A stretch of DNA of 64,000 nucleotides. It comes from Ciona intestinalis (lineage: Eukaryota; Chordata; Ascidiacea; Phlebobranchia; Cionidae). Shown here one piece after another: positions 10,624 through 25,092 of this stretch. Location: NCBI RefSeq assembly GCF_000224145.3, contig NC_020177.2, forward strand, positions 2,305,483-2,369,482. Reading direction: 5' to 3'. Below the pieces are notes generated by a model. It was not told where the DNA came from. It did no database searches and saw only the letters and a list, made by a program, of their open reading frames with translations. Every line of letters begins with the position of its first letter. Position 1 is the stretch's first letter. The translations under genes were made by a program, and so were the position numbers.

Positions 10624-13600
10624 ATGGAACATTTCCATGCAGATATACACAATGCTCTTAAGAGGATTGTGTTACTAAACCCATTAGCACAGAAAACGTT
10701 GCAAAAGTATCTCGCAAAACAGGTGAGGTTACGTTTTGTGCTATTATATATATCTGACAATATTTCATAATGCAATATTTTTTAATTTTTGACACCTACG
10801 CCAGACTTTTTCGCAAATAAAAAAATAGACAGCAGGTATCAGTAAAGCCTATAAAACATTTTGAAACCAAAATTTCAGGTGCCCACCAGCTAAAGGATTA
10901 ACGCTTTCTGTTCTTTAACTTTTACATTATTTCCAGATATGGACATCTAACGACCGTGCAGCAGTTCTTCAAAATCTTTCCAAAGTTTTATTGAAAAGCA
11001 GCGAATCGGATACTTTGCAAATTTGCCATTTGCTTGGACCAATTGCTGTAGATTTGTTGCTCAGGTTAATATCATATTTATGCTCATATTTTAAGACAAA
11101 CAAGAAACATGACAGATTGACAGCACATGTAGGCTATATAACAATTTTTTTTTCCTTTGAACTGTTTTAGTTTAAATATTAATACGAGCTGTAACCTGTA
11201 ATATATAATAATAACTTTATTTGTCTCTTCCATTACGGTAGCGAAGATTTAGAAATATTTTTAATGGAAAAGCAAAGATATAGCGACAGAAACATCAGTT
11301 GTTAAAAGTTAAAACACGCTCAAACTAAAAAACATATTTTTTGTTTAATTGGAAGAAAATAAGCGTGGTCGCTACACCTAGTGGACAAATAAGCCATTTT
11401 TTTTGTAAAATTTTAAAAAGGCTGTGTATTGTGCACTTCTGCTTAATTGTTTGGTCTTTCTTAAAAATATATATATTTTTTAGGATTTCTATGTCAAATG
11501 GGCAATGTGAGAATCATCCTGATACGCATGAGCGATTATGTGTCATGCTTGGTTGGTTATGCAAATCAGGAACATCGTCAGTGCATGAGTAAGTGAACTG
11601 GGAATTGAGTAAAGTAGGTTTTCTGTACTTGAAGTCTAAAAAAGAAGCCAACCTAAAAATTAGCACGAAAAATAAGCCAGTCTGTAAAAAAAGGCTAAAA
11701 AATAAGCCAGTAAAAATTAGTCTAAAAAAATAGTGTGAAAAATAGGCCAAACTGAAAATTAGCCTAAAGAATAAGCTTGTCTGTAGAATAGTCTGAAAAA
11801 TAAGCCTGTTAGAAAATTGGGCTGTTACCTGTATAAAATTGCAAGTGTTCGGGAAAATCTTTGCAATAATTTTGGTTAATCTTTACTGTTAAACATGTTA
11901 TAGTTTCTTGGTGGAGTAGGTTTCTTTTACGCTTGGGTTGTCTATATCTCAGGTGTAATGGGTTCAAGGCTCACCGCTGCTACCATTATGGCCGTATGTG
12001 TCCTTGGGACACTTAACGGCAATTGCTTTAACCCAGTGGTCACTAATGGGTTGTCCAAATTATCAGCCATACAGAAAATAGCAATTACCCACAAAGTTAC
12101 ATGCATGGTAACTCGTTAGCGGGCACGAGGTCTATAAAACAAAAAAAATGACCATTATTTTCCCGCCATGTGAGGATAAAGCAAGTTACATTCACAATAT
12201 TCAGTATTGTAAAAAAGTTGGAGTTTAATCTGACAGCTTTATGTGTTAAAACTGTTGTGTCATACTAGATTTGCATTGTCATACTTGCGTGACAATGGAC
12301 CGCCTTTCAAACGACTGAATGATATTGACGAGGTTACTTCCGAGAAGTCGAAACGTACCAAAGTATCACTGGATGGCGTAGAAGAGCTAATAGAAGCGAC
12401 GTATGCACTTGTTACGGTAAACAATTTTTATATATGCAAAGTTGGAAGGGAATAAAAACATAATTGTTTTATCCATATTAATGCAAACAGAAATACTGAG
12501 TAAATAACATGACTATTTTTTTTTCTTCTCATAAAGATTTTTGTTTCCAAAATTTGTTTTATGAAATTCATGTTTTTTTATTTTTTTTTATAAATCTGGA
12601 GTGCCATTGTCAAAATGCAGTTACACTCATTGACCCATAGTTGTCAAACTAAAGGGAACCTCAATTAAGAATATGGCCAATGTAGTATACTTTTGAGACT
12701 GCTATTTTGTATGGACACCTAACGGCAGGGTAAAAGCTTGTCCGGCGCCATGGCATAGTGGTTAGTGCACCTGCCTGTAACCAAGAGGTAATGGGTTCAA
12801 GGCTGGTCGCTGCTACCATTGTGGGCATATTTGTCCTTGGGCAAGACACTTAACGCCAATTGCTCCAACCCAGTGGTCACTAATGGGTTGTCCAAATTAT
12901 CAGCCATACATAAAAAAAAATCGCCAAAAAATAATCACCCACAAAATAATCAGTAACATACATGGTAACTCGTAAGCTGGCACGAGGTGTTAAACCCATG
13001 TGATAACGACTGTCGTTTTCCGACCACGCAAGGATAGAGTAAGTTACATTCATTCATTCATACGTTCAGGTATAAAACTAGGGTTCCAAATATATAATGT
13101 CACTCCGGTTTTAAGAATTTGCATCCCAACATTCGGCCTTTATTGCGACATTATTTTTCTTGTTTTAGAAATTTCCGGAACTTCTTGAATCCGATTGGTG
13201 CTGGTCACGCTTGGCTGATTATCTGCATAATAATTATTCTCACATCACTTCACGCTGCCATCAACATCTTATAAAGATTTTGTCTAATGTAGTTGGGCTT
13301 TGTGGACCCAACCAATGTAAAAATATACTGGAGATTAAAAACAATGGGCTCAGGTTGGTTTTATATGATTTCTATGGTATTTCTTTTTAAACAAAAAGGG
13401 GAAAATATAACAATTTAAATGAATTGCAAAGTCGCTTAATGTTTTTACCAAGACCTAAACTTCTGTCACAAAAAAATACAAGGATTTTATTTAAAATCAA
13501 TGATTTATCTGCTATTAGACAAGACTTGTTTTAAGAGTTTAATCAAATTCATACCTTCAGTTGTTTTGCCAAAGAAATTTCTTCTTAAAATAGAATATGC

Positions 13601-14487
13601 TTTGTAGCAATTGCGGCTAGAATATGTTCATTGTTTTGTTTAAATACTTATTTTATTTTTGACAAGTTTCAGTTTTAATTTTGGTAAAAATAATTTTTTT
13701 AAATGTAAAAAAATGTTTTATTTTTAATTCAATGGAATTATTTTTATTGTAGGAATATTTTTTCAGTGCAGTAATTTTTTTTTAGTATTAACAAATATTA
13801 TTATTTCAATTAATGTAATTTTTCCGTGCAATAAATAATTTTTACAGCGCAATAAGTGTTTTTTTTTTTCAGTACAATAATTTTTTTTCTTCGTAATAAA
13901 TGTTTTTTTCAATGCAATATACGAATGTTTTTCAGTGTAATAAATTTTTTTAGTCTAGAAGTATTTTTTCACTGCAATAAATGTTTCTTTTCAGTGCAAA
14001 TAATTTTTATTTCATTATGTATATTTTTTTCAGTGCAATAAACGGAGAAGAGAATCTTGAAGTTCAATGTAGCGTAACAACACCAGAAGCTGTGTTGACT
14101 CACACACGTCATGCCATTGTCTCTAAAGATTTATCGGAAAATTTGACTTCAATTTGTGGAGTGTTGGTTTTGAAACAACCGGGAATTGCTGGTAAGATTA
14201 AGTCGAATTATTTAAGATATTTAAATCTCGTTTTCAATTGACACTTAATTTTGATTGAAATTATTTAGATTGAAATTATTTTGATTGGCATTTTGTTTTG
14301 CTTGACACTCTGTTTTGACTTTTGATTGACACTTTTTTGATTGACATTTTTTTTATTGACATTTTTTTTAATGACATTTTATTTTGATTGACAGGTGAAT
14401 TTGATCTGGTTATGACTGACGGGTTAAAAGATCAACTGCAAAAACTTGCCGTCGCAATTTCACTGAAAAAGTCAATTTTACTTGAAG
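10624..14487 (+). CDS. MDN1: MDN1 exons 1-7: N-terminal region (residues 1-305)
   Basis: Exons 10624-10722, 10937-11064, 11484-11588, 12269-12416, 13169-13353, 14034-14191, 14395-14487. They encode the helical N-terminal region before AAA1, with family signatures such as LAKQIWTSNDR, HPDTHERLCVML and TPEAVLTHTRHAIV. Exon 1 is phase 0 and carries the ATG at 10624. Exons 6 and 7 have acceptors embedded in T-rich repeats that contain extra CAG sites (see the repeats at 13745-14033 and 14270-14394). Confidence 0.92.
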
Positions 14488-17400
14488 GTAATTTATGTTT
14501 TTATTAATTTAATAAAATTTGCTAATTTTCCTAGCCTAAAAGTAAAAAGATTGTTTTTATTCACAATTGTTTGTTCTTCCTCAGGTCCAGTAGGTTGTGG
14601 CAAAACTGCATTAATAGAAAATGTCGCTAAAGCTACAGGTTTGTTTTAATTAGGCAACAAATATACTACAATAAAAATAAAATTAGCATAATAAAGGTAA
14701 ACATGAATATTTAAATTTTAGGCACCCAAGTTTTATAACAACAGGGGAAGTAGGGGTAGTTAGAAGTACAGTCTTGTAAAATAGATTTCAACTTATTAGT
14801 TGTAAAGTTTACTGATTAATGAAGGCAGAAAATTCATGGGTAGGCCTGCCCACCCTGCCACCCCAGGTTTGGTGCCTATGATGTTTACCATTATAATACC
14901 CAATTTAGTTAAACATGATTATTTGGTCTTAAAATTCTTTATGTATTTTTTATTCTTCACCTTCAGGTCGAGCAAAACCTCCAAAGTTTTCTAAGATCCA
15001 ACTAAGTGATGATACAGACAGTAAGACATTGACAGGAACTTACGTGTGTACTGCTGTTCCAGGTGATTGAAATAAGAACAAACATTTGTGACCTATAAAA
15101 AAAATGATCAAAACAAAAAAAAACTTAGCAAATTTATAAAAAAAAATTGCGAATTTTTTTTTTGTGAAAAACTATATTTTTTGTTTACAACATCATATTT
15201 TATTTTTTAGGTGAGTTTTTATGGCAACCTGGGTTGCTTATTCAAGCGTGTAAAGATGGGGATTGGTTGTTGTTAGAAGACGTGGATCGCGCCCCAATGG
15301 ATGTCGTAAGTTTTAAAAAAAATATTATTTTAAAATTACAAATATTACCTTTTTAATTATAAAGTTACTGGTTTAAAGCAGAACTTTTTTGATGAAGACC
15401 TCTTAGTTTAAGTTATTTTTTGCGACTCTTCATGGTTAATAGTATTTTACACCAGGTATATGCAGTATATGCAGTACCTGGTTGTATATGCAGTACCTGG
15501 TGTAAAATTGGTATACTACCAGCAATACTGAAGTTTGTTAGATACAGTTTGGGAAACCATCTTCTAAATCTCAAAGCTATTTTATACAGCCTTTTTGAAG
15601 TGCAATAAATATTTTGTTTTTTTTCAATGCAAATTTTTTTTTAAATTGTTTACCCTCAGCGACCCATAAAGTTTGTTAGGTTCCAACAGTTTAAAAAGCC
15701 CTAAACCGAAACCCATAGTATAAAGCCCCGTAAAAGCAAATCAGTATAAGAAATGAAAATTTAATAATGTTTTATTAGATCTCCATGCTTCTGCCGCTCG
15801 TCGAATCTCGCCGACTCAGCATTCCTGGTCGGCCCGATCAAAATAACGCTGTGTCGCCGGATTTTCGACTTTTCATGACTCGTCGTGTTACTATGGGAAC
15901 CTCGTTTGTCGGCCATCTTGGTTTGGGAATGTTATCGAAACATGTTAATGTGATTTCTATGGAAGCTATATCGGCAAACGACCTTAAACAGGTAGGGATA
16001 AATTACCTTGAATTTTTTTTTAGGAACACATGGCTTCCCAAACTGGGAGTCCTGTAACAAACTTCTTTAAAACCATACCAATTTTATGCAAAGTATTCTA
16101 CTACAAAATGCATATATTATACCAATAACCATAAAGGGTCGCCAAAATTTTGGAAATTTTCTGCAACAATTCGCAGGCAAAAAAGTTTGGGAAGCCCTGT
16201 CCTTTGTTTCTTTTCTATTCATGGTTCTATAATGGCCGCAAAATAATACAATTTAAGAAAAACTGAACTTAAATCTTAGTAAATTGTGGATACCTGGATT
16301 TAAGCTTGATGTTGATAGCCTAATCCTAATTGTTGTGTTTTTGGGTAAGATACTTGAGATTAAGAAATTTATTAATATTTTTTTAACCACATAAATAGAT
16401 TATGCTGCACAAGTATCCTAAGTTGGGAAATGTCGCGGAAAAACTGCTGACAATTTACTTGAGGCTGACGGAGCACGAGTCAGCAAATATTTCCATGACT
16501 AAGCGAAAATTGTCGACTAGGTAAGGATATAGATAAGTCTATTTTAAATATTAAATAGATTCTGTATGTTATGTAAACTCTGTTTTAAGAATTTATGGCA
16601 TGCCATGTCATTGTACCTACAATTTTGGCCAGAATAAGCCAATTTACACCAATGTATATTAAGTCCATAGTACATTTTTCTTACCTCGATATTTATTTTA
16701 CGAAATGGTGGACATCCAGGAGGGTGCTAAGTTTAATCACCGGAAAATTATTAAAATGCAAAAAAAATAACGACATATTTTGTTTTTGCCTTGAAATATT
16801 TTTTGTTTTTTTCTGCCATGTTATTTCTATTTCCAGGGATTTGTTAAAATGGTGTCACCGTGTGGCAGACCACATCAACGAAACATCAGCTGGAATTGGG
16901 GAATTTGTTGCGTTATCTGCGATCGATTGTCTCGTAGCGTCATCTTGGAAACCGGAATCAAGGATTTCTATGATTGAAACAATTTGCGCTGAATTAAACA
17001 TCGGAACTGAGAAGGTTGGTCTGTTCGGCAAAAGTTTTGGAAGTTTTTTTCATAAATTTTATGATTTTTTGTGCCAAGTTCAGGTAAATGACAAAAACAT
17101 ATTGCTGGTTTTGTAGAAAGTTTGCAAAATTAAAAAAAATGTGTAAAAATGTTGCCTTTTATATTGCAAAAATTACATATATATAACTATATTTTACTGC
17201 AAAATACTGTTACACACATATATATATATATATATAAATATTTAGATTTTATTGCAAAATACTGTTCCATATAAACCCCTGTTTACATCTCATTTTAAGG
17301 CAATTGATTTTAAATCTTCTAATGTAATCTTTTTTTTCATTTTCCTCAAACTGTTTCCTCTGGGTGTAGGGACCACTCTCATTTTCTTCCAACTAAATGT

Positions 17401-20400
17401 AAATATGTTTTAAACTGCAAGCGTGTTTCAACAACTGTTGTTTTGTCGCTATATCCTGTCTTTTCGTTAAAAATATTTCTAAATCTTCGCTACCATAATT
17501 CGCAAATAAAGTTATTATTATTATTCCTTTTCAGGCGAAATATTTCAGCGATGCTTATCGACCTGAAGTTGAAATCGATCGCGCAATTTTTAAAGTTGGT
17601 AAAACATCTTTACCACGACTGAAGCAAGAAATAGTAACTGGATTGCAACGTAAACAACTGTTTGCACATACGAGGTAAGCATTTGGCTGAAGTAATTGTA
17701 GTAATCTGCATATCTGGCCAAAGCAGTAATAATCAGTGTTCTGACTGAAGTATTTGTAAAATTGTTGTGTTTGGTTAAAGTAGTTGTAATAATCTGTGTT
17801 TTGTTAAAGTGGTTGTAAAAATTGCGTTTTAACTGAAAATTGGCCTGTCTGTTTAAACTATTTTGCGTGTTTCTAAAGTAGTTGTAAATTGAGCGTGTCT
17901 GGTTCAAGTAGTTTTAATTATATGTGTAACTGTTTTGTCTATAGTTTTTGTAACTTTGGAATTAGAAATCCAGCCATAGTAATTCAAACCAAGGATATAA
18001 ATCTTTTTTTGCATTATTATAATGTATATATATATATATATGTTTTTACTTTTTTATTTTTATTTCGAATTATTGCAGATTTTTCATTAAAATAACTAGT
18101 AAAAATGAACCAAAATTATATTTGTATTTATTAATTTTTCATGAAATATTTCAGACATTCCTGCGTTCTGCTTGAGCGAGTAGCTGGCTGTGTTGAGACG
18201 AGCGAACCAGTGTTGCTCGTTGGTGAAACTGGGGTTGGAAAAACATCAGTGTTGCAATACCTTGCTCAAGAAACTGGTAACACTGCCTTTATAACTGCAA
18301 TTTATATAAAATTCCATAAAATTTTTGAAAAAATTTGCTGGTTTGTACGTTACAGATTCTACATGAAATGTTTATGTAGGGCAACGTTGGGATTTGAAAT
18401 TAATTCATAATTTATTTGCCTAACTGCAATTGCATAACAGCAGGGCAACATTTACAGATAAAGTTGTTGATATATCTTCCACCCTGTGTATACACACTGA
18501 ACCAAGGGTATTTTGTCAACTGTAGCCTAAATCCCAGTTACAATGCCAGTTAATATTAGTAATAACTTCATTTTTCTCTTCAATGATGGTAACGAAGATT
18601 TAGAAATATTTAAAACAAAAGGAAAGGATATATCGACAAAACAACAGTTGTTAATACATGCTTACAGCTAAAAACATATTTACATTTAGTTGGAGGAAAA
18701 AAGCGTTGTAGCTACACCTAGCCGACAAACAACGAGCCATTTATGTCAGTTTTTGGATTTCATAGTAGTTTGTGACCCATAACCATATAGAATGGAAATT
18801 CACATAACCAAATTTTGCTGTGTAATTCACCTTTACTGACTCCCTCCCCTTTAAACTCTGCTGTTTAAGTTACCTTTACTCACTCCCCGCTCTTTCAATT
18901 CTGCTGTTTAATTCACCTGTACTAACTCCCTGCTCTTCCAACTGTGCTGTTTAATTTACCTTTACTCACTCCCTGCTCTTTCAATTATGTTGTTTAATTC
19001 ACCTGTACTAACTCCCTGCTCTTCCAACTGTGCTGTTTAATTTACCTTTACTCACTCCCTGCTCTTTCAATTATGCTGTTTAATTCACCTATACTAACTC
19101 CCTGCTCTTTCAATTATGCTGTTTAATTCACCTTTACTCACTCCCTGCTCTAACAAAACTGCTGTTTAATTCACCTGTACTAACTCCGTGCTCTTCCAAC
19201 TGTGCTGTTTAATTTACCTTTACTAACTCCCTGCTCTTCCAACTGTGCTGTTTAATTTACCTTTACTCACTCCCTGCTCTTTCAACTGTGCTGTTTAATT
19301 CACCTCTACTCACTCCCTGCTCTTTCAGGTCACCGCCTCCACGTAGTAAACATGTCACAACAATCGAGTTCCGGAGATCTTCTCGGAGGATTCAAACCAG
19401 CTCAGATTCGTCACTTTGTGGCGCCAGTGAGGGAAAAGTTTGAGGAGATTTTTCCGAAAACTTTTTGTCGAAATCAAAACATGAAGTTTCTTTCTCACAT
19501 ACAAACTTGTTACAGCAATAAAAGGTCAGACTGCCATGGTTTTGTTCTTTATTTATTTTATGTAACTAATCTTTTTATTAGACTGTATATATTTACAATT
19601 CATGAAATTGTCAAAGAAAAACAAAATTAATTTCTTCTACTCTTTTTTAGAAATTTTTTTTTCTTTCTTTTTTAAAGGTTTTCTTGTTCTTAAAACTTTC
19701 TTTTGGTTTTTTCATGTTGTTTTATGCTGTTTTTGAAATATTTTGAACAGGTACAATGATCTTCTTAAACTGATGTCGCATGTTTGTGATGCTGCTTTCA
19801 AAAGACTTTCAAGTTTGGTAAGTCCTGGCACGATTGTCAATGTTTGTATAAGCATAATCTTTTTGAATTTTTTTAACAAAATCTGAAGTAACATTCTTAA
19901 AATGCAGTGAAACCCATAGTTCTTAATCATAGCGATCCTCATTAATTAATGTGGCAAATGCAAGGATAATTTAGCTCAGCTTGTTTGTATGGATACCTAA
20001 CAACGGCAACTGACATGCTAAAACATAAGATATCAACTTTGTTCTAGATGTGTGGGTGATATGGCATCACCTGGCACTTTTAACTTTACCTCCTATGGCT
20101 AATTGTGTTTAATAAAAATAATGTCAATCAAAACATTTTTCAGGATGAAGAAGAAAATTTAAAGTTGTTATCGTCATGGAAACAATTGACCTTTGACCTA
20201 GAAGAACTGAGGTTGAAGGTGAAATCGGATTCTGCGATTGCGTTTAATTTTGTTGAAGGTGAAGCATTGTGATGTCATTAAATGTATTATGTTGTAACTG
20301 TAGAAATACTATACATTCAGCCCATAGTACAGTGGTTGGCGTGCCCGCTTCTTACCCAGAGGTAATGGGTTCAAGGCTCGTCACTGTTACTATTGTGGGC

Positions 20401-23400
20401 ATATGTGTCGTTGGGGAGGGCACTAAACGACTTACATTTAATTCTTAATTCCAAACTAACATGACAATTAAGATCAGCGGTGGACAAACTATTATTATTA
20501 GGCATGTGCAAACATGTTAGTAAAACTTACCTCGATTTTGCCTAAAACTGTTACACCTTTATTGACATATCCTAGTATAATGAGAAATAACTGAACCTGC
20601 TAAAACAAAGAACTAGTTAACGTAACTGAATTTTTATTCCAATAGGGCTTAAGCAACAAACGTTTTAATATAATTACAAAAAAGTATGAATAATGTCCGC
20701 TAATGATCATGACCTGTTTAATGGACAATACGTTATCACACCACAGGTGAGCTAGCACGATGTTTACGACTCGGAGAATGGATTTTATTGGACGAAATTA
20801 ACCTCGCCCCCTCTGATGCCCTCGAGTGTTTGAGTGGTGTGCTTGAGTCCGAGGCTGGGTCAATTGTTTTGCTCGAACGTGGGGATTCAAAACCTGTGGA
20901 ACGACATAAAAATTTCAGGTATAACTGTATTAGGCAGTGAGCATGAGGTGTATTGATATACTATGTGTGTTTGGTGTAGAAGAAGACACCCATGTTATAT
21001 TTTGGCAGTGAGCAAGGGGTGTATTGATATATCATGTGTTTCTGGTGTATAAAAAGCCTAATTAACAAGACACATGCTTTAACCTGACAGTAAGCATGAG
21101 TGTATAAACACACCTTGTGTGTCTGCTGTAAAAATGATGTTGACAGTCAACATATGTTGTAAGCAAAATAAATAATGAATACACAATAACGACATCCATG
21201 TTGTAATTTTACAGTAAATACAAAGTTATTATCACAAACCATATTTCCAAATCCCCACGATACCAACCTCGCCAAAAATCAACCCCCTTTATATTTCCAG
21301 ATTATTTGCTGCCATGAATCCAGCAACTGATGTTGGGAAGAGAAATCTATCAGATGGGATTCGAAACCGATTTACCGAGTTCTTTGTTGACGAGCCAAGC
21401 AATCATAAAGATCTTGCTGATATAGTGGATTTCTATTTAGATAGAAATGTGAGTAAATAAGAAACTGAATTTTGGGCATGGGAGTGGCAACCATGGATAA
21501 GTCACTACTGTTACTCGACTGTGGGCATGGAAGTGGCAACCATGGATAAGTCACTTCTGTTACTCGACTGTGGGCATGGGAGTCGCAAACATCTGTAAGG
21601 CACAAAAAGTATGTAAATGGCACAACCAACCAAAAGTCATGTTTGACTATACATACATTGCAAAAGCTTCAGCAACTCGACTGTGGGCATAGGAGTGGCA
21701 CCATGGATAAGTCACTCAAGTTCCCACCCATACAGGTCTAAATGTCAAAACCAACCAAATGTCATATCTGTCTATGCATACACTACAATAGCTTCAGCAG
21801 CTCAACTGTGGACAGGCAACCCTCTATAAATTTGAATTACCTAACAAACCAATAAACTAGCGATTGTCATAATCTTACATAAAATTTCAGATAATTTATG
21901 TAGTTGAAAACAAATTGTCTTAAATTTCTTCAGATTTCTGGCACTTCTGTGGTGGAGGGAGTTGTAACTTTTTACAACGAAGTAAGAAAGTTGGCGGTTG
22001 GCAAGTTGGTTGACGGCTCCGGACGCAAGCCGCATTATTCACTTCGAACTTTATGCAGGTTGGTTGTGTTAACTACATCATGCTCGCTGTCAAGTTATAA
22101 GTTAAACATGGAGGGCTTCTTATGCAGCAGCGCACATGGTGTATTCATACACCTCATGCTCTCGGTCGAGTTATAACACAAGTGTCTTCTTATAAACCAC
22201 ACACACACGGTGTGCTAACTGTTATTATTGGTTTCTTCTTATGCACTGGGCAGATTCTTATACACCACATGATGTATTCATACACCCCATGCTCGCTGTC
22301 GAATTATAACATGGGTAACTTCTTATACACTAGCCATACATGGTGTATTCATGCACCTCATGCTCGCTGTCCAGTTATAACACAGGTGTTTTCTTATACA
22401 CCAGTCATACATGGTGAATTCATACACCTCATGCTCACTGTCAAGGTATAACATGTGTGTCTTTTTATACACCAGACCCACATAGTGTACTAATACACCT
22501 CCTACCCACTGCCCAGTTAAAAAAATGACCTTATGTATCAAAATTGATTTAAAACTTCACTTCTTAATTACAGAGCTTTAAACTACGTGAAGCATAACGC
22601 AAATATGACACTACATGTCGCGCTATATGAGGGTTTCTGTATGTCGTTTTCAACAGCCCTGGATAAACCATCAAGTTCTATAGTAGTTGGCCTCATTGGA
22701 AAACATATTGTCGGCAAGAATAAACTGAAGTAAGAATGCAGTTTTATGTTAATTTTTAATGCTACTATGTGTGTTAACTTAAAAATGATATGGAAATACA
22801 TGATACTAAACTAGGTTTTAACAGTATCTATCTTACCCCACTGTAGGTTTTTCATGTTTTTAGAATAAATGTAACTTACTTTATCCTTGAGAGGCCGGAA
22901 AATGGCAACATTATAGCACGAGTGTTCTGTTTTTATACACCTCATGCCAGCTTATGAATTGCCATGTATGTTACTTTGTGGGTCATTATTTTTCTGTATG
23001 GCTGACAGTTTAGACAACTCATTAGTGTTGGAGCAATTGCCTTTAAGTTTCTCACCCAAGAATACATACGCCAACAATGGTAGCAACGACAGGCCTTGAA
23101 CCCATAACCTCTGGGTTAGAGGCAGGATGCTGACATTGCTGTGCCAGAATAAGCCATTCCTTTTTTACAGATCAGTTTTAAATCGAACAATGCCAAAACC
23201 AGATTATGAATGTTTGCATGTGGAAAAATATTATATACGTCGTGGTGCTCTCGCTGTATCTAAAGACCCTAACTATATAATGACCCCTTCAATACGAGAA
23301 AATTTAATACAATTGTCAAGGTTAGTAGCTGTCTAAAGTGTTTCTATATTCTATATATTTTATTTAGCATTTTATTAAAACTTTTTTTTGCATTTTTTAA

Positions 23401-25043
23401 CTTTTGTTATCATTTTTTTTCAAAGTGTTTGTTTTAATTTCTGACAGAAGTTGGTTTATTTTTAAACCAAATTGTTTAAAACAGGATCAGGAAATATGTG
23501 ATTTAAGTGCCAACGATTTTTCATCTTACCCAACAATACTATATAACTTTATTTAATGTCGCAGACCGGTATCTTATGGAAAACATCCCATTCTAATTGA
23601 AGGAGCGACCTCGACAGGGAAGACAAGTTTAATAACATATCTAGGTCGTCTTACAGGGAACAGAGTTGTTCGGATCAACAACCATGAACATACTGATATA
23701 CAGGAATATGTTGGATCATATGCAAGTGATAGTGAAGGTAAAGTTTGAGGACTTGTAATATATTTCTATTAAATGATGGTGAAGCGTTATAACTTGAAAT
23801 GTGTTTCTAAAAAGTCATACAGCGTGACACACCATGTGACCTAAGAATAAGAATGTTTTTTATTCTATTCTATATGGGTAAGGTCTAACTTGTAAGCAGG
23901 CACGACTTGTATGTAAAAAATAGCAACTTTTATAACAATTGCTGTTGCCTACCGACACCAGAGAAAACTAAACTGTATTTATTTATTTATTTATTTGTTA
24001 TATAAGTGAGATTCATTTATTTATTTGTTTATTTCTTTATAAAAGTTTCATTCATTTATTTCTTTCTTTATAAAAGTTACATTTATTCGTTTATTCATTT
24101 GGTATAAAATGTACATCCATTCATTTATTTGTTACTTCACCATATCCAGGTCGACTCGTTTTTCAAGATGGCCCTCTAGTGACAGCGATGAGAGAGGGAC
24201 ACTGGGTGATCCTCGATGAACTAAATCTTGCACCAACTGACATCCTGGAGGCGCTGAACCGTGTCCTTGATGATAATCGCGAGATTTTTATCACCGAGAC
24301 ACAGGAAGTAGTTCGCGCACATCCAAGGTGAGCATTTTTGCTGAGTCATGGGCTTAATTCATGCTGAGTCACTATGATATGTTACGTGAATCTGTCCCTG
24401 ATCGAGCACTTCAAAATATCTATTATATTTTAAGCGGTCGTCCTATAGTGTGACGTACTGACGTGGGATATGAGGTTTAAGCCAGAGTTTGCTCATTATC
24501 ATGATCTAGCACTCATATTGTTGGACAATTCTTTTTGCATTATTTCACCAATAAAAATTTTTTTCGGTACACTATTTTAGTATATTTACATAAGTAAGGT
24601 CCTAGTGGCAAGCCCTGCGACCTGATATTTGGGCCAGAGTTGGGTGTTGGCCCATTAACCTGCCAACTAATGGTTAATAGAAACACCATTAGTTTGACCA
24701 AAAGTAAGATTAATAGTAAAAAGTCTGAATTTGAAATTTTTTTCTTTTTTTTTCATTTGGAAAACTATAATTTTTGTAATGGCAACACTATTAGTCTAGA
24801 TTTTTTTACCCCTAACCCCTATACCCAGGTTCACCCTGTTCGCCACCCAGAACCCTCCAGGTTCATATGGGGGCCGTAAGGTACTTTCCCGGGCATTCCG
24901 CAACAGATTTGTGGAGTTGCATTTCAATGAAATCCCGACAAAGGAATTAGAAACCATCTTACACGAACGATGTCACCTTGCGCCTGCTCATTGCAAAAAA
25001 CTTGTTAAAGTCATGCAAGATCTACAGGTTTGCCTTTTATCTA

Positions 25044-25092
<49 letters not shown>

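Noticed and set aside
12743..12830. tRNA gene with A and B boxes
   Set aside because: It is the head of a dispersed SINE present some twenty times; no cloverleaf closes with a proper acceptor stem.
15443..15508. Inverted repeat ATTTTACACCAGGTA in MDN1 intron 10
   Set aside because: A real 15-bp hairpin, but with tandem GTATATGCAGTACCTGG in the loop it looks like a small repeat product with no sign of function.
22122..22541. Open frames on both strands rich in HTPHA or VYEFT words
   Set aside because: Translations of the 62-bp minisatellite in MDN1 intron 21.
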